From the NCBI GenBank assembly GCA_964247055.1, contig OZ176050.1, positions 12,710,001 to 12,774,000 of the forward strand: a DNA stretch of 64,000 nucleotides, read 5' to 3'. This document shows positions 19,877 to 32,373 of the stretch, in pieces (the stretch's first letter is position 1; the number at the start of each line of letters is the position of its first letter). The translations under genes were made by a program, and so were the position numbers. Source of the stretch: Paragordius varius. Its lineage: Eukaryota; Nematomorpha. Under the pieces are notes generated by a model. The model saw nothing but the letters and a program-made list of their open reading frames with translations. It was not told the origin of the DNA and did no database searches.

Positions 19877-22800
19877 GATAAACAGTTAAAAACAATTCCT
19901 GAAATCAATTTAAAGGAAGTCACTCTAGCAGAATGCGTAATGGGCAAAACCGAGGCCTACAATGTATTTATTTTATCTGAAATATTTCATACAATACCTC
20001 TCGTATGCCCACAAAAGGACGATGTAGTGTGTAATATGGAAATTTCTTGCCACCTTATGCATGGATACTTTGGGGATAACATTCATTTGGAGTTTTTAGA
20101 ACCTCAACTTAATATCAAACCATGCCGGCTATTATCGAAATGTAAAGATTTGGACATAAAACATAAAGTCATCCCAAAGGAACGCATTAAAATAGCAGAT
20201 AAAAGTTAGAAATGTTTTAATCTATTATATTTTAAGGATATTTTGACCAGTAAAAATCATATTTTATCCAGTTTTATACACCTAAACACCTAATATCATA
20301 TATTATAGGCATAACACACTTACTCATAAAAACACTTAGTCACACCTGTTTTCGAGTTTAACATATTTTGTGACCAATCTTGCTTTTATTGGGTTTAATA
20401 TTATAATTAATATTGACGTTATAATTATATTTGTAAACCACATTTCGCCTAAGGACTTACGTTTAAGAGACATTTAGCCAAGGGCTCTATATCAAAAAAT
20501 AGCTAAATTTATTCACACTTTATTATAAATTTTTTTAAGGTATAAGCAGACTTTATTCCAAAAAATATTACTAAAATTTACGTATAAAACTAAACAATAT
20601 TTTTTAAAAAAAATTATTTGTAGATGTAGGCTCCAAAAGTCCGAAATTTTTTCGCTCTTCTTTAATTAGCTACTTCTCTTAAAACAACCCAAAAATGCCG
20701 AAATTGTGAATATAGGCAAAATTTTGACATCAACTAAAATATCTTTTAATAAACGCACAATTTTAAACAAAATTAAGTTAAAGCCTTCTTGATAGTAGTT
20801 TGAGGCCTGATGGAAACGGTATAAAAATGATTTAAGATATTTTTAAACACTGCTCTATATGATTCAAGGATCTGAACATTTTAATTACCTCAGAATTTTG
20901 ATCAAAATATTCGTTCCCTTTCTAAAAACTTTTTTATTGTAATCTTAAACTAAATTTTGCTAAAAACAAGGTTTTTGTAAAAAGTATGCATTTTGTAAAA
21001 TATATTTTTTTGTCAAAATTTAGCATATATTTTTATCGCGCAATCCCAGCATTTTTGCGTTTATTTTAAGAGACACCCATTTTAGATGAGTGAAAAAATT
21101 TGGGACTTTTGGAGCCAACATCATAAAATTAAATTTAGAATATTGTTTCGTCTTTTATTTAAAGTTTATGATATTTTTAATAATATTTTTTGGAATGAAT
21201 TCTCTAGTACCGAAAAAATTGCAATTAACAAAATGTGCCTTTGTGCTATTTTCTGATATGGGATCTTACCACAAAAGTGTGAATATTTCTTATGTCACTC
21301 TTAAGGGCCAAAATACAAGGTACCATGATAATTTGATGCATTTTCCCATCAAAATATATATATTTCAACAGGTTATATTTTTTATTCCCTTTGTAAATTA
21401 TATAGCCCATTCTAGGCTCCAAAAATATAAAATTATCGAAACCCACTTCATTAAAATTTGAAATGGATATAGTTGTGCTTTTTATATGGAGTTATTTTTT
21501 TGGACAGCTTCTAACTGTGATTTGATATCCAAAAATCATCACAAAAGTGCTAATAATTCTTTTATCACGCGAAGGCGCAAAATTAAAAGTACTATGAAAG
21601 ACTTGATTCAATTTCTATCAGAATATTAAACTTTAGGATATGTTGTGTAGCGCTGTGAATATCTCGAAGAGTTTTACACCGTGTGCTTTAAAATATACCA
21701 AATATGTTTCAACAAAATTTTGGCAAAACTTGATTTTTTTTAGCAAATTATGTAAATAGTCTTCTTTTTTGATGTCATATTCCAGCTTATATTAAAAGTA
21801 CCGCTACATCTCTGCATTTTTGAGCTTATGCTTAAAATTTTATAGTGTTGCGACTTTCGAGCCTGCGTTTGATATACATTTTGATTTTTTTGTATTTGAT
21901 GACATTCAGGTATATACCCCAAAGCTTAAAGTAGAAAACGAGAACTGTTTTAAAAGTTGTGTTGGTTTAAATTTTATTCCACACTTTCCACAAAAAAATA
22001 AGTTGATGAGATATTTATATTCTGAAAAGAAAATGTAGCTGAATTATCATGGTGCTTTTACTTTTTCCATTGGTTTAAAAAAATATTAACACTTTTGTGG
22101 CAAGTGCCCCATATCAACAAATGGCAAATTTTGCGCACAATAAAATTAAATTTTTTGGTGTAGGCAACGAAAGTCACATCTTTTTTCTAAAATGAGCTAT
22201 TTAGCGCTTCGATACAACACATTCATTTTAGTTTTTCGAGTCAAATTGGGGTAATTAAATACCCTAGGCCTGTTTAAAACATATGGAAGGAATAAAAACC
22301 ATGACAAAATTTTGCACTTAATATAACATTAATAAACCGAAATATATAAAAAGTTTTATTCAAAAATACTTGATATTACTTATTTTAAGCTAAAACCGAA
22401 TGGTAAAAATTTAGTCAACGTGACATGTGTGCAATGTTAAAATTAAAAAGTAATACAAAATAAATCACTTTTTCTATTTATCAATGTTGATGTCATTTAA
22501 ATAAAAAATTAATTTAATTTTACTCTTAAAATTAAATGGAGACGATATTTTGCAAAAATTTTGTAAAATAAAAATGGCGTCGAAGTAGTTTGACATGAAA
22601 CTTTTTTTTCAAAATAAAATTTTATAAAGATATTTTGGAATATTAATATAATTTTTGTTAGGATAGAAGCATAAATTTAAATTAGGACCGTTTCCTTCAG
22701 TAGTTTTTTTAAAAATCATAACATAAAGTTAGTTTAGGGTATTTAGATGCCCCAAATTGAACCGAAGTGTTAAAAGAAAGGTAAAAATGCTTGCGCGTAA

Positions 22801-25294
22801 ATTTTTGAATATATGCTAATTGTTAGAAACTAAAAATATTTATTAAAATGCATTTTTTTAATTTAATTTTGTAAATTTTTTGAAGCGTACTTTATTATTT
22901 TAATTATGGTAATGTTGTAAAAACGCTTTATGATATTTGTATATAATTCAATGATGATAAACAGTTCTATTACAGAGAAATTTGTTTAAACTATTCGCTC
23001 CTCTTAAAATTTATGTTAAATGAATAAAGAAAATGAATCTTTAAAATGAAAATTAACACTTCGATTCAAATTGGGGTATCTAAATACCCCAGACTAAATT
23101 AAAAAAAAACTAATGAAGGAAACAGTCCCAATTTAAATTTATGCTTCTATCTTAATAAAAATTATATAAATATGCCAAAATATTTTAATAATTTGATTTG
23201 AAAAAAAAGTTCCATGTCAAACCACTTCGACGCCGTTTTATTTTGCAGAATTTTTGCAAAATATCGCCTTCATTTTAATTTTAAGGGTAAAAAAGCTAAT
23301 TTTTAATTTAAATTACATCTAACATTGATAGAAATAGAAAAAGCGATTTATTTTGCAGTATTTTATAAATTTACCATTTCACACATGTCACGTTGACGAA
23401 ATTTTTACCTCTCGGTTTCTTAAAATAAGTAATATGAACTATTTTTAATTAAAATTTCTTATATATTTCGGTTTATTAATGATATATTAGTACAAAATTT
23501 TGCCATGGTTTCTAATTCCATACTTTTTAAAGTTTGTGATTTTAAACTGGCATGGGGTATCCAACAACCCCAATTTGAATCGAAGGACTAAAATGAGTGT
23601 GTTGTATCCAAGTGTTAAAAGCCATAGAATGGTATGCATTATCGAACTATATAAAAATGTGATTCTATAATGTTTTAACGTTTTTACACCGTTACCATAG
23701 TGCCTCAAAAAGAAGTATGCTTCAACAAAATTTTGCAAAAACTAAATTTTATATATTCTTAAAAAATATTTTTAGCTGATATTAAATTTTAGCATATATT
23801 TAAATATTTTATGCAATCGGCATTTTTGCGTGTTATTAAAGAGTCCATTGAAGAGCAAAAAAATTGGGATCAGAGTCGACATCAATAAAATTTATTTTTA
23901 TAAAAATATTGTTTGACTTATAGATAGTTTATGAGAAATTTTAGTGATATTTTTTGGAATGAAGCATTTAGCTTTCACCAAAAAAAACTCAATTCAAGAA
24001 AAGGTGCGTGAATTTTACCATTATCTGATCTTAAGAACTTGCCACAAAAGTGCAAATAACTTTCTTGAATCACTTCTATGTGCCAAAACCAAAAGCATCA
24101 TGATAATCCTGATACATTTTTCTATCAGAATATATATTTCCTCAGCTTAATTTTTATCCCCCCGATTTTGGACGCAGTGTGAAACCCTCTTTTACCTTAG
24201 ATAAACAACTTGTTTTACAGTTTAACTATGGTATAAATTCTGATAGCTCAAAAACATTATGGAAAGCTGATAATAACATCAATTTTTATCAAATATATGC
24301 CAGTAAATTGTATCTACAAAGGATCCCAAAGTTTAAATATTTTTCACATTATAGGATTTTTGCGTGTTGTTTAAACGATTTATAAAAATAAGAAAATAAC
24401 GGCGAAAATTTTAGTATAAATATTTTTCCGTTTTCCATTTTTAAAAAATTTTTTTTTATGCGCCTAAAAGGCTAAAGAAAGCATCTTTTTAATTTAGCCT
24501 AATATTAAAATTTGCTAGCTATTTTATCCGTATAGTTTGCCTGATATTTAACATTTTCTCATACATTAACATTAATGATTGCATCAATTAAGTCATTTTA
24601 TTATTTTCCCATCTAAAAGTGGTCTGTTAATACAGTTGATGCCTGGAGGTTGAAAATTTTATTTTTCGATTGTAATGGATCACGTTTGATGTGTTACATC
24701 TGCGTCTGTTTTGATCATTATATTTAAAGATTCAATTTGATAGAGCTGCAAGTTTGAATTTAAGCTATTGGAGTCAAATAAGACAAAATGGCGGCGAAAA
24801 CTTAGATGATAAATTATTTTACAGCTTAATATTTTTTAATTTTTTTTATACATCTTACACCTAAAATGCCAAAGGAAGCATACCTTTATGGCCCAATGCT
24901 AATATTTGAGATATATAATTTTAAATGGGCCTTGGCTATAAAACTACCCTAAAAGTTCATAAAAGGTTTAAGTCGAATATTTATTCAATAATGTAGAATT
25001 ATCCCATTAGCTGTAGATCGTTCGATAAATTATAAGGGTATTTGGATTATAAATTCTATTAAATTAACTCTTAATTATATCTTTTATTAATCCTTTTTAT
25101 ATCCCATTTATACTGTATAAATTACAATTTTTTACGATTAATGTATATTTTTAATAGGTATAAAGAAAATCCAAGATCATCCTTATCCAAATTTATACGC
25201 TTTATTGGATCAATGGATTAAAAAGCAATGGAATAATTACAAAAAGCTAAATAACAGAAATGAGAGAATCAATTATTTACATAAAATGATATAA
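19877..25294 (+). CDS. Last two exons of the unrecognised gene
   Basis: Exon 19877-20204 opens after ATTTAG and encodes DKQLKTIPEINLKEVTLAEC, then NVFILSEIFHTIPLVCPQ, NMEISCHLMHGYFGDNIH and IKPCRLLSKCKD, ending at A|gttaga. Exon 25158-25294 opens after TAATAG and encodes IKKIQDHPYPNLYALLDQW, KKQWNNYKKLNNRNE and stop TAA. The phases match (A+GT, Ser). The 4953-bp intron is filled by repeats. The product is soluble, Cys- and Lys-rich, with no recognised domain, and the basic C-terminus looks helical. The frames are coding-like in composition, but I cannot name the protein. Confidence 0.45.
22201..22773 (-). mobile_element. piggyBac-type MITE family H copy 1
   Basis: Reverse orientation copy. 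The end CCGAAGTG-TTAA and the inner blocks TTTGGGGCATCTAAATACCC (as its inverse), GGCGTCGAAGTAGTTTGACA and CAACGTGACATGTGTGCAAT are shared with the other copies. The TTAA is kept on one side only. Confidence 0.7.
23053..23618 (+). mobile_element. piggyBac-type MITE family H copy 2
   Basis: TTAA-CACTTCGATTCAAATT at the left and GTATCCAAGTG-TTAA at the right. The inner palindrome GGGGTATCTAAATACCCC lies near the left end, and GGGGTATCC then CCCCAATTTGAATCG near the right. It faces copy 1 with 280 bp between them. Confidence 0.8.
24441..25157. other. Intron sequence without recognised features
   Basis: AT-rich, no repeat family seen in a second copy here, ending in the acceptor of the last exon at 25158. 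Confidence 0.4.
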
Positions 25295-25343
25295 AATTTA
25301 TTTTTCATAAAATTGATAAATATTTTTAACGAATTAATATATT

Positions 25344-25932
25344 TTAACACTTCGATTCAAATTGGGGTATCTAAATACCCCAGACTAAATTTAAATTAAA
25401 ATTTTTAAAAAACTACTGATGGAAACGGTCCCAATTTAAATTTATGCTTCTATCCTAATAAAAATTATATAAATATGCCAAAATATCTTAATATAATTTT
25501 GTTTTGCAAAAAAAGTTCCATGTCAAACTACTTCGACGCCATTTTTATTTTATAAAATTTTTGCAAAATATCGTCTTCGTTTAATTTTAAGGGTAAAATT
25601 AAAGCTATTTTTTTATTTAAATTACATCTAACATTGATAGAAATAGAAAATGCTGTTTATTTTGTATTATTTTTTAATTTTACCATTTCATACATGTCAC
25701 GTTAACGAAATTTTTACCTTCAGGTTTTAGCTTAAAATAAGTAATATCAAGTTTTTTTGAATAAAATTTTTTAAATAATTCGTTTATTAATGTTATATAA
25801 GTGCAAAATTTCGCCATGGTTTTGATTCCTTCCATACTTTCTAAAGAATTTGATTTTAAACAGACCTGGGGTATCCAACTACCCCAATTTGAATCGAAGG
25901 AGTAAAATGAGTGTATTGTATCCAAGTGTTAA
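25344..25932 (+). mobile_element. piggyBac-type MITE family H copy 3
   Basis: TTAA-CACTTCGATTCAAATT and GTATCCAAGTG-TTAA with both TTAA sites kept. GGGGTATCTAAATACCCC is perfect. It lies 50 bp after the stop of the unrecognised gene, so it probably lies in or beyond the 3' UTR. Confidence 0.85.
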
Positions 25933-27105
25933 AACATTCATAAAAACATTTTTTACCTTTATTCAAACCACATGGAGTTGTCAAGCTTAAAGGTTAGTAT
26001 TGATTTTGTCGTAAATTTTTTTATTTAATAATATCACACAGATCAATTTTTTTTAATTTATATATAAATAATTTACTTAATCATAAATTGTTGATATTTT
26101 GTTATCTATTAGACATTGATTACATTTGTCGCCTTTGATATTTAAGTCTGTACAAGTTATAGATAATTTTCATTCTTGCATAAAAAAAATATTGATATAA
26201 TTTTTACCAAATATTGTTATCAACTTTATTTAAAATTTTTAATTAAAATATAATTGGTGATCAAAAATTTTACTTTTACAAATAAACCGGTACTTTGCCA
26301 AAAATTTTTTCCTCGAAGGACTCATAAATTATTTCATTGTTTGTTTCCGTCTTTCACATGGTATATATTTTATAATATTTTTAAGATTTTAAACTTGCAT
26401 TCATGGAATTTTCGTGATGAAAATTCTATATAAAATTAAATTTGTAAATACTATTTTATCATATTCTGTCCATTTTATGGTACAAAAGGTAAGTTTTTAT
26501 ATATTTTATCCAAAGATACAAACAAACTTTTTAAGATTTTACAGATAAGTAAATCAGGTAAGTATATATTTGAAATATCAAAATTTTGATATTGATATTT
26601 ATATTTTTATATTTTAAGAATGATATATTCATTTTCTATTACATTTTCCCAACGCTTTTAAAAATTTGGCTTCATTATCATTATTCGAATTTTCTTTGTT
26701 ATATGTAAAAACTTTTATATATTTGTGTGCATGTGTGTGCTGATAAATTTTCAGGTATATACATAGAATTTTTTGAAAGGGATTTTTTTCGTAAATATTT
26801 TTATTTTGAATCAATTGATTTTATTTTGATTTTTTATTTTCAATGGTACATTGTTGTATAATTTACAACATACATAAAAATCCATATACTGTGAAAAGGC
26901 TTGCATTAAAATTTCCGTTTACAATTCTAAAACAATATGAAGCAGGAAACGCGCCATTATATTTATAAAATGTATGCATAGTTTTAGATATTCAGGAATT
27001 TTTTCCTCTGTATACATAGAGTCTACTACCAATCAAAAATTATGACTTTTTTTGCTCTCAAACTAAATCAATACTACTTGTTTTTTTTGACATACAATAA
27101 TTGTA
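25933..27105. other. AT-rich intergenic stretch
   Basis: No gene or repeat family recognised. Around 26480-26560 two donor-like GGTAAGT sites flank an acceptor-like TTTTACAG, but no convincing frame uses them. Confidence 0.4.
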
Positions 27106-27255
27106 CAGTGCGTATGGCATAAAATATCATTAGGCCATAAAAGAATAAAGTTTTTAGATATTATGGATATGTGTATATAATACAAGGCTTGTTTTTTTTA
27201 AACTTTTTTATTTATTCTTTTATGGACTAATATTGTTTTATGCCATACATTACTG
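27106..27255. mobile_element. MITE family A copy 1 (CAGTAGCGTATGGCAT)
   Basis: CAGTGCGTATGGCATAAAAT and CCATAAAAGAATAAA at the left. TTTATTCTTTTATGGAC and ATGCCATACATTACTG-TA at the right. Inverted arms of about 45 bp. Confidence 0.8.
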
Positions 27256-27379
27256 TATACTTAATTTTCACATTTGGCTGTTAGACACAGAGGAGAGGAA
27301 AGAATGCAGCGCATTGCCTAAGATTTTTTTTTACAAAGATTTTCAACACGGATGTGTTAGCTCTATTTTATGAACTACA

Positions 27380-27543
27380 CAGTAGTGTATGGCATAAAAC
27401 AATATTAGTGTTCAAAAAAAATTGAAAAAACAAGGCGATAGATATTATGGATATGTGTATATATATACAACTAGGTTTGTTTTTTACAAAAACCATTTTT
27501 TATTCTTTTATAGACTAATATTGTTTTATGCCATACGCTACTG
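27380..27543. mobile_element. MITE family A copy 2
   Basis: CAGTAGTGTATGGCATAAAA at the left, CATACGCTACTG-TA at the right, with TTATTCTTTTATAGACTAAT inside the right arm. Confidence 0.8.
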
Positions 27544-28010
27544 TAATGCACATATAACGAGTTATGTCAAAGTTGAGATGTTTCGGAATCTGTATATATA
27601 TAGAGAGAGATGATTAATTTTTTTGAAATTTATAAGAAAATATACATTTTTCAAAGTATGTTAAAAACTATTTTCCTTCAAAGCTTTTTTAGAATTATTA
27701 ACTAAGAATTAATATTGTTGCAACAATTTTAAATTGATATTGAGAAAATTAGTAAGGTTAAAAAATAGTTAATATATGTTCTCTTTGAAAAAATTATTTT
27801 TTCCATCAAAATAAAAATTGCATAACTAGTTTTTGCCATAGAGCGCTTTGATATGTTATCTTTCTGAGTTTATTTTAGTTATAGAATAACATCTTGTGAT
27901 TTTTCAAGCGGATTAATTACCGCAATTTATTTCTATCTTAATGATATCCTAATATATTTATATTTTGACTTGATTTCAGACCTGTCATGTAAAAGCCAGC
28001 TATTCATTTA

Positions 28011-28115
28011 CAGTAGCGTATGACATAAAACAATGTTAGTCCATAAAAGAATAATGTTAGTCCATAAAAGAATAAAAAAATGTTTGTTTTAATAAAACTA
28101 TGACATACGCTACCG
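28011..28115. mobile_element. MITE family A copy 3 (shortened, inner duplication)
   Basis: CAGTAGCGTATGACATAAAA, then a tandem repeat of TGTTAGTCCATAAAAGAATA. The right arm is reduced to TATGACATACGCTACCG. An internal rearrangement shortened one arm and doubled part of the other. Confidence 0.75.
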
Positions 28116-28605
28116 TATTAATTTTTTACTCTTATTTTACCGGAAATTTAATGGTTAAAATTTAAATTTTATTACCTTGAACGCTTGTTAATATCTTAAG
28201 TACAAAATACTTTTCATGATTGTTGTTTCTTTTGTAAAAATTTTAGTTGACATTTGTCAAAACACCTGCTTTAAGAAAGAGAGAGCCTTGGGTGAATTTT
28301 TATTTTTTTATACAAAATTTCAAGCCATATTGAATGTTTTGTAATACCTTTCTATAAAATGACAACAGTTTTTTTATATACATTATACAGAAAACAGTAA
28401 TTTTATCGGTTATATGGGTAGGTGAGGGCTTTAGAATGGTTATAATAGATAAAATTAATAAAAATAACTTCCTTAAATATATTTACATTTTTTCTTCTCA
28501 AACCATTATATAGGGTTAATCACAAACAACGGGAAAGCTAATTTTTATGTAAATTTATTATTATATTTGTCATTTTGGAATAGTTAAAACAATTTGATTA
28601 TTATG

Positions 28606-28748
28606 CAGTAGCGTATGGCATAAATCAATATTAGTCCACAAAAGAATTGACAAATTTTTTTCAAACAAGGGATGGTACATGGATATATATACATATATAA
28701 AAAAATATTCTTTTATGGCCTATCATTATTTTATGCCATACGCTATTG
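28606..28748. mobile_element. MITE family A copy 4
   Basis: CAGTAGCGTATGGCATAAAT with GTCCACAAAAGAATT at the left, and ATTCTTTTATGGCC with GCCATACGCTATTG-TA at the right. Confidence 0.8.
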
Positions 28749-29404
28749 TATATGGGAATCTATCCATATTCCATAAATTTTATGATATATTTTTAACTTT
28801 CATCAAATGTAAATATCAGAATATTGTTTCATATGTGTAGTATGTTAGTGTGCTCTTAGCCTTATGTCGGCTTGTATTATTTATCGTAAGGGGCACTTTT
28901 AACAGAAAATCAATATGCATATAGGATTAATTATATGACGTAAATACTCAATTCTAAATGTAAATTTTTAAAATCAATAGTATATATATTTATTTATATT
29001 ATGATAATTTCTTTCCGTTATAATAAGCCTATATCAAATCTGTTTTACACGTATAAGTTAACCTGTTGAAAACAATTTTTCTGAGCAAATCAATTTCAAA
29101 ATTATTTTGGTTTTGCGCCTATTAAATTTTATCTCCATAAGTTATAATCATGACAATAATATTTATTTTTGCCTTTTTAGATATTTTTTTTGCATTTTGA
29201 AATCTGCGGTCACTCTGTATATGACAAAATTGATGTTTAACTTCCACATATATATATTATCACCTCTTTTCTTTTTTTTATTTTATAAAGAATTGTGTGC
29301 AAATATGTATAATTTTTATTTGCATGTATTATCTTATCATCAATACAATTATAATATTTATTTTATATTTTATCAATTGTGAATTATGGTGTGATGGCCG
29401 TATA
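28749..29404. other. AT-rich intergenic stretch
   Basis: No gene recognised. A 91-codon frame at 29107-29382 is almost all Phe, Tyr, Leu, Ile and Asn and looks like chance in AT-rich DNA. Confidence 0.4.
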
Positions 29405-29524
29405 CAGTAGTGTATGGTATAAAATAACTTGGTCCAAAATTATGTTAACAGAATTGGTGTTAAAGTATAATAAAAGTTTTTTTTTCAAAATCAACCACTT
29501 TTTGTTTTTTACCATACACTACTG
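29405..29524. mobile_element. MITE family A/B-like copy
   Basis: CAGTAGTGTATGGTATAAAA at the left and TTTTTACCATACACTACTG-TA at the right. The ends are intermediate between family A and the inner arms of family B. Confidence 0.75.
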
Positions 29525-29885
29525 TATTTTCTCGTTAAACAATTGATAAAGTTTGCTTATTTATCATATTATTTATTGCGTGAGCAAAAAGACAAACTTT
29601 TACATTTAAGAATTCTTTTTTTCCAGTCAATTTGACACTGTGTTGTGTCTTGATTCAGGCACCAGATAAAATATGTATATAATTTGACACAAATTATAAA
29701 TGTTCTTTATCAAAACTAAGATAATTATTATGAATAAAAATTGATAAGAATGCAAAATTCTATAATTTTTTTGTCTATATATGCCAATGCTATCAATCAC
29801 GATTTTTAAGGTTTTTGAGAAATGTGATAGAAATCAAAAGTATTAACACATGGCTTCATAACTTTTAAAGATGTTTCCATCTTAA

Positions 29886-30172
29886 TATATACCCTTGAAC
29901 GATTCAAATTTACCCTCGAACAATTTAATTCCTCTAAAAAAATTCTGTTTTTTGATATTAAAAAAGACCTATAATTTTTAATATTTCCAAAAATGAAATT
30001 TCGTTTAAGATTACCATATAACTGAAAAAATAATGGACTATGCCATAAAGAAATATTTTATATCAATGATTAGTATTGTTAGCCCGAAAACACTTATTTA
30101 GTTTTTAGGGTGATTTACAATTATTCAAGCGAGAATTGGAATTATTTAAGGGGGTGAACTCGAAGTGTAAAT
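29886..30172. mobile_element. MITE family D copy 5
   Basis: CCCTTGAACGATTCAAATTT and CCCTCGAACAATTTAATTCC at the left, GGGTGATTTACAATTATTC and GTAAATTGTATGGTAT at the right. Diverged middle. Confidence 0.65.
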
Positions 30173-31017
30173 TGTATGGTATCTTAAATAATTTTGATAT
30201 AAGCATGCGTTAAAATATACCCGGTCTATGGCGGCTCTATAATATTCCAGTAAATGGCTATTTAATGGTTAGGCGAGACAAAACTATGCTAAAAACCAAC
30301 CTATATAAGAACTTGGTAAATGAAATTATATAACGGATTTTTTTACCAATCACTATTATAGAAACAGATATGATTGTTGTAAGGTATTAATTTATTGAAA
30401 AGTTAAACGATATAAATAATTTTTAATCTTTGACCCATGTTCGGGTAAGTTTTACTTACGTCCTTATGCTTAAATCCTTATGCTTACATATTTGAATATA
30501 ATATATTCATCATAAATCTGCTCCTAGTAGACTTATTAAAATTTCAAATTGGCATAACTTTAATAATATTGCGAATTTTTGAATTCTGTAAATTGGAGGA
30601 TATAAACCAGAGTATATTTAACAAATAATATATAGGTTTTAGTAATGTTGCTTCAATCTTACCACACTAAAAGGGGTTTACATAGCCCCTGTTAAAAATG
30701 GATAAATCTTAAAATATGCATGCAAAATCCAAAGTTTTCTAGAAGAAATATGTACACTTTTTTGGAATTATATTTTTTAGATTATTCTAGTCATGGAAAT
30801 CGTAATATTTGTATACTTTGTGAAATAAAATCTACCCAGTTTTTCAGAAAATGATATATATATAACAAATTATTTATAGGTTTTATAAATTGTAATAATT
30901 GCATACACACCTTAGTGAAATAAGCTTCTTTAAAAAATATATTTGGAACATACATTTAATAAAATCCAAAATTTTTTAGAAGGTATGCAATTGATTTAAT
31001 TAATATTTTAGATTTAT

Positions 31018-31477
31018 TTGCTGTCAGGGCAATGCGATGGTCTGTATAATATTTTGATTAAACGTAATATTTATGGTTCATTCCTTAAATGTCCGATAAT
31101 TTTCACCCTTCATTTTAAAAACGCCATTTTTTTATTACATCCTGATTTACATCCAAACATGCAAAACGAGAGAGCCAGAAATTTGTTAATAAACGTTTTA
31201 TCAAAGTTTGAAGAATTTATATTTCATAGATTCCCTCCCTATATTGTATTCCAAAAAAACAAACCCAATCCGAGTTAAAGAAAATTTGGATAAGCTTTAT
31301 TTAGAAGTGAAAAAAGAATTGGATTATGACATATCACTAAACCAAATTATTAAAATGTATAATAATATCAAGTACACTTTAAAGAAGAAAAACCAAAACT
31401 CTCATAAAACAGGAAATCTTAATAGTCCGAAGCTCTTAGTTTATGAAAAAAATTATGCTACTAGAATACTCTTGTAG
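31018..31477 (+). pseudogene. Harbinger MADF/Myb-like DNA-binding protein, left arm
   Basis: Two overlapping frames (31018-31278 and 31208-31477) carry the halves of one small protein: NERARNLLINVLSKFEEF, then KENLDKLYLEVKKELDY and NIKYTLKKKNQNSHK. The pattern of an acidic helix, (W/L)DKLYLEV and a K-rich third helix fits a MADF/Myb-SANT domain, the accessory protein Harbinger elements use with their transposase. A shift between the frames breaks it. The inverse copy at about 33330-33770 reads ENWDKL at the same place. Confidence 0.55.
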
Positions 31478-31499
31478 CGAAATAAAATGGAGTACCGAA

Positions 31500-32233
31500 A
31501 CAATGTAACAATTTCGATATAATTGGTATTTTTAATGAATAATGTATAGATTTAAGTGAAACAATACTAAGTTTGGATGAGCATTAAAAAATAAGCAATA
31601 AAACATCCGATAAGGATGTTGTTAAAATTTATCTCCCTAAGATTGGTAGGATTACGAAATGGTCGGATTATAGATATCGACAAACCATAACCACTATCAT
31701 CTAAAAGAGAACTATATTCATTTAACATCAACATATTTCTATAAAGGGCACTATTTTCAAATATTCTGGCATCGTGTACCCGTCCCGAATATTATAACTC
31801 TAAAAAGAGGTAAAATATTCATTACTATCCACAGTTGCTTGAATGTTATAACTAAAATAATTTTTTCGATTTAAAAAATTTCACGGGTCCTTTGTATTTT
31901 TCTGCCCATAAATTTACAGCTGAAACCATTTCCAACTGATTCATCCGAAATCCGATCCATTATTGGCCAAGTCTGCTACAATAGTGGCTTACATAGGATA
32001 TTATTCGTGTCGCATAGCTTCGGGATATTCCAAAATCATTGCTGACTCCATGTTAAAATTCCGGATCTGCCAAATATCTTAAAAATATTTCAACATACCG
32101 TTTGTACGTCAAAAAACCTTACTTATCGTTGTGTGGGTCTAAGATGTAGTGGAAATATCTCGTTTGCTATAAAATCACTGATTTCAGGAGTGAACCTTAA
32201 TAAAGATTTATAATCATTCGGGCTTATTGAGTA
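31500..32233 (-). pseudogene. Harbinger transposase remnant, left arm
   Basis: The reverse complement matches the right-arm transposase throughout, including the GRVHDARIF-encoding region, but with more interruptions. It has no long open frame. Confidence 0.6.
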
Positions 32234-32235
32234 TC

Positions 32236-32373
32236 AAGTACACTTTAAAGAAGAAATTAAGAAAATTCAATGAAACACATACAAATTCACCTAAGTTTTT
32301 TGCATATGAAAATAAATTAATCTCGCTGCTAAGAATTCCAAGAACCAAAGAAGCTGTTAATAATTCCCTCTAA
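32236..32373 (+). pseudogene. Second, different MADF-protein 3' end in the palindrome spacer
   Basis: The spacer starts with KYTLKKKLRKFNETHTNSPK, then FFAYENKLISLL and a stop. It matches the end of the arm copy (KYTLKKKNQNSHK...NSPKLLVYEK) in pattern but not closely in sequence. The arm's homology to the transposase ends exactly where this piece begins, at the shared TATCAAGTACAC. Confidence 0.5.

Larger units (their letters stand above)
20480..24440. repeat. Repeat complex inside a 5-kb intron
   Basis: Two diverged copies of a unit of about 1 kb lie at roughly 20.8-22.2 kb and 23.6-24.4 kb. Shared anchors are TTTTAGCATATATTT, GCATTTTTGCGT, ATATTTTTTGGAATGAA, CCACAAAAGTG followed by AATA, and TCTATCAGAATAT. 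The CACAAAAGTG block recurs near 21270, 21540 and 24040, and inverted near 22090. Two piggyBac-type MITEs in opposite orientation separate the copies. No transposase frame was seen; the open frames here are AT-rich and not conserved between the copies. Confidence 0.5.

Noticed and set aside
21090-22038. Reading frames of 123 and 72 codons
   Set aside because: They lie in a non-coding repeat unit, and the second copy of the unit at 23.6-24.4 kb does not keep the frames.
26480-26560. Small exon flanked by GGTAAGT and TTTTACAG sites
   Set aside because: No frame of useful length connects to it; such sites occur by chance in AT-rich sequence.
29107-29382. 91-codon reading frame
   Set aside because: Almost only Phe, Tyr, Leu, Ile and Asn; typical chance frame in AT-rich DNA.
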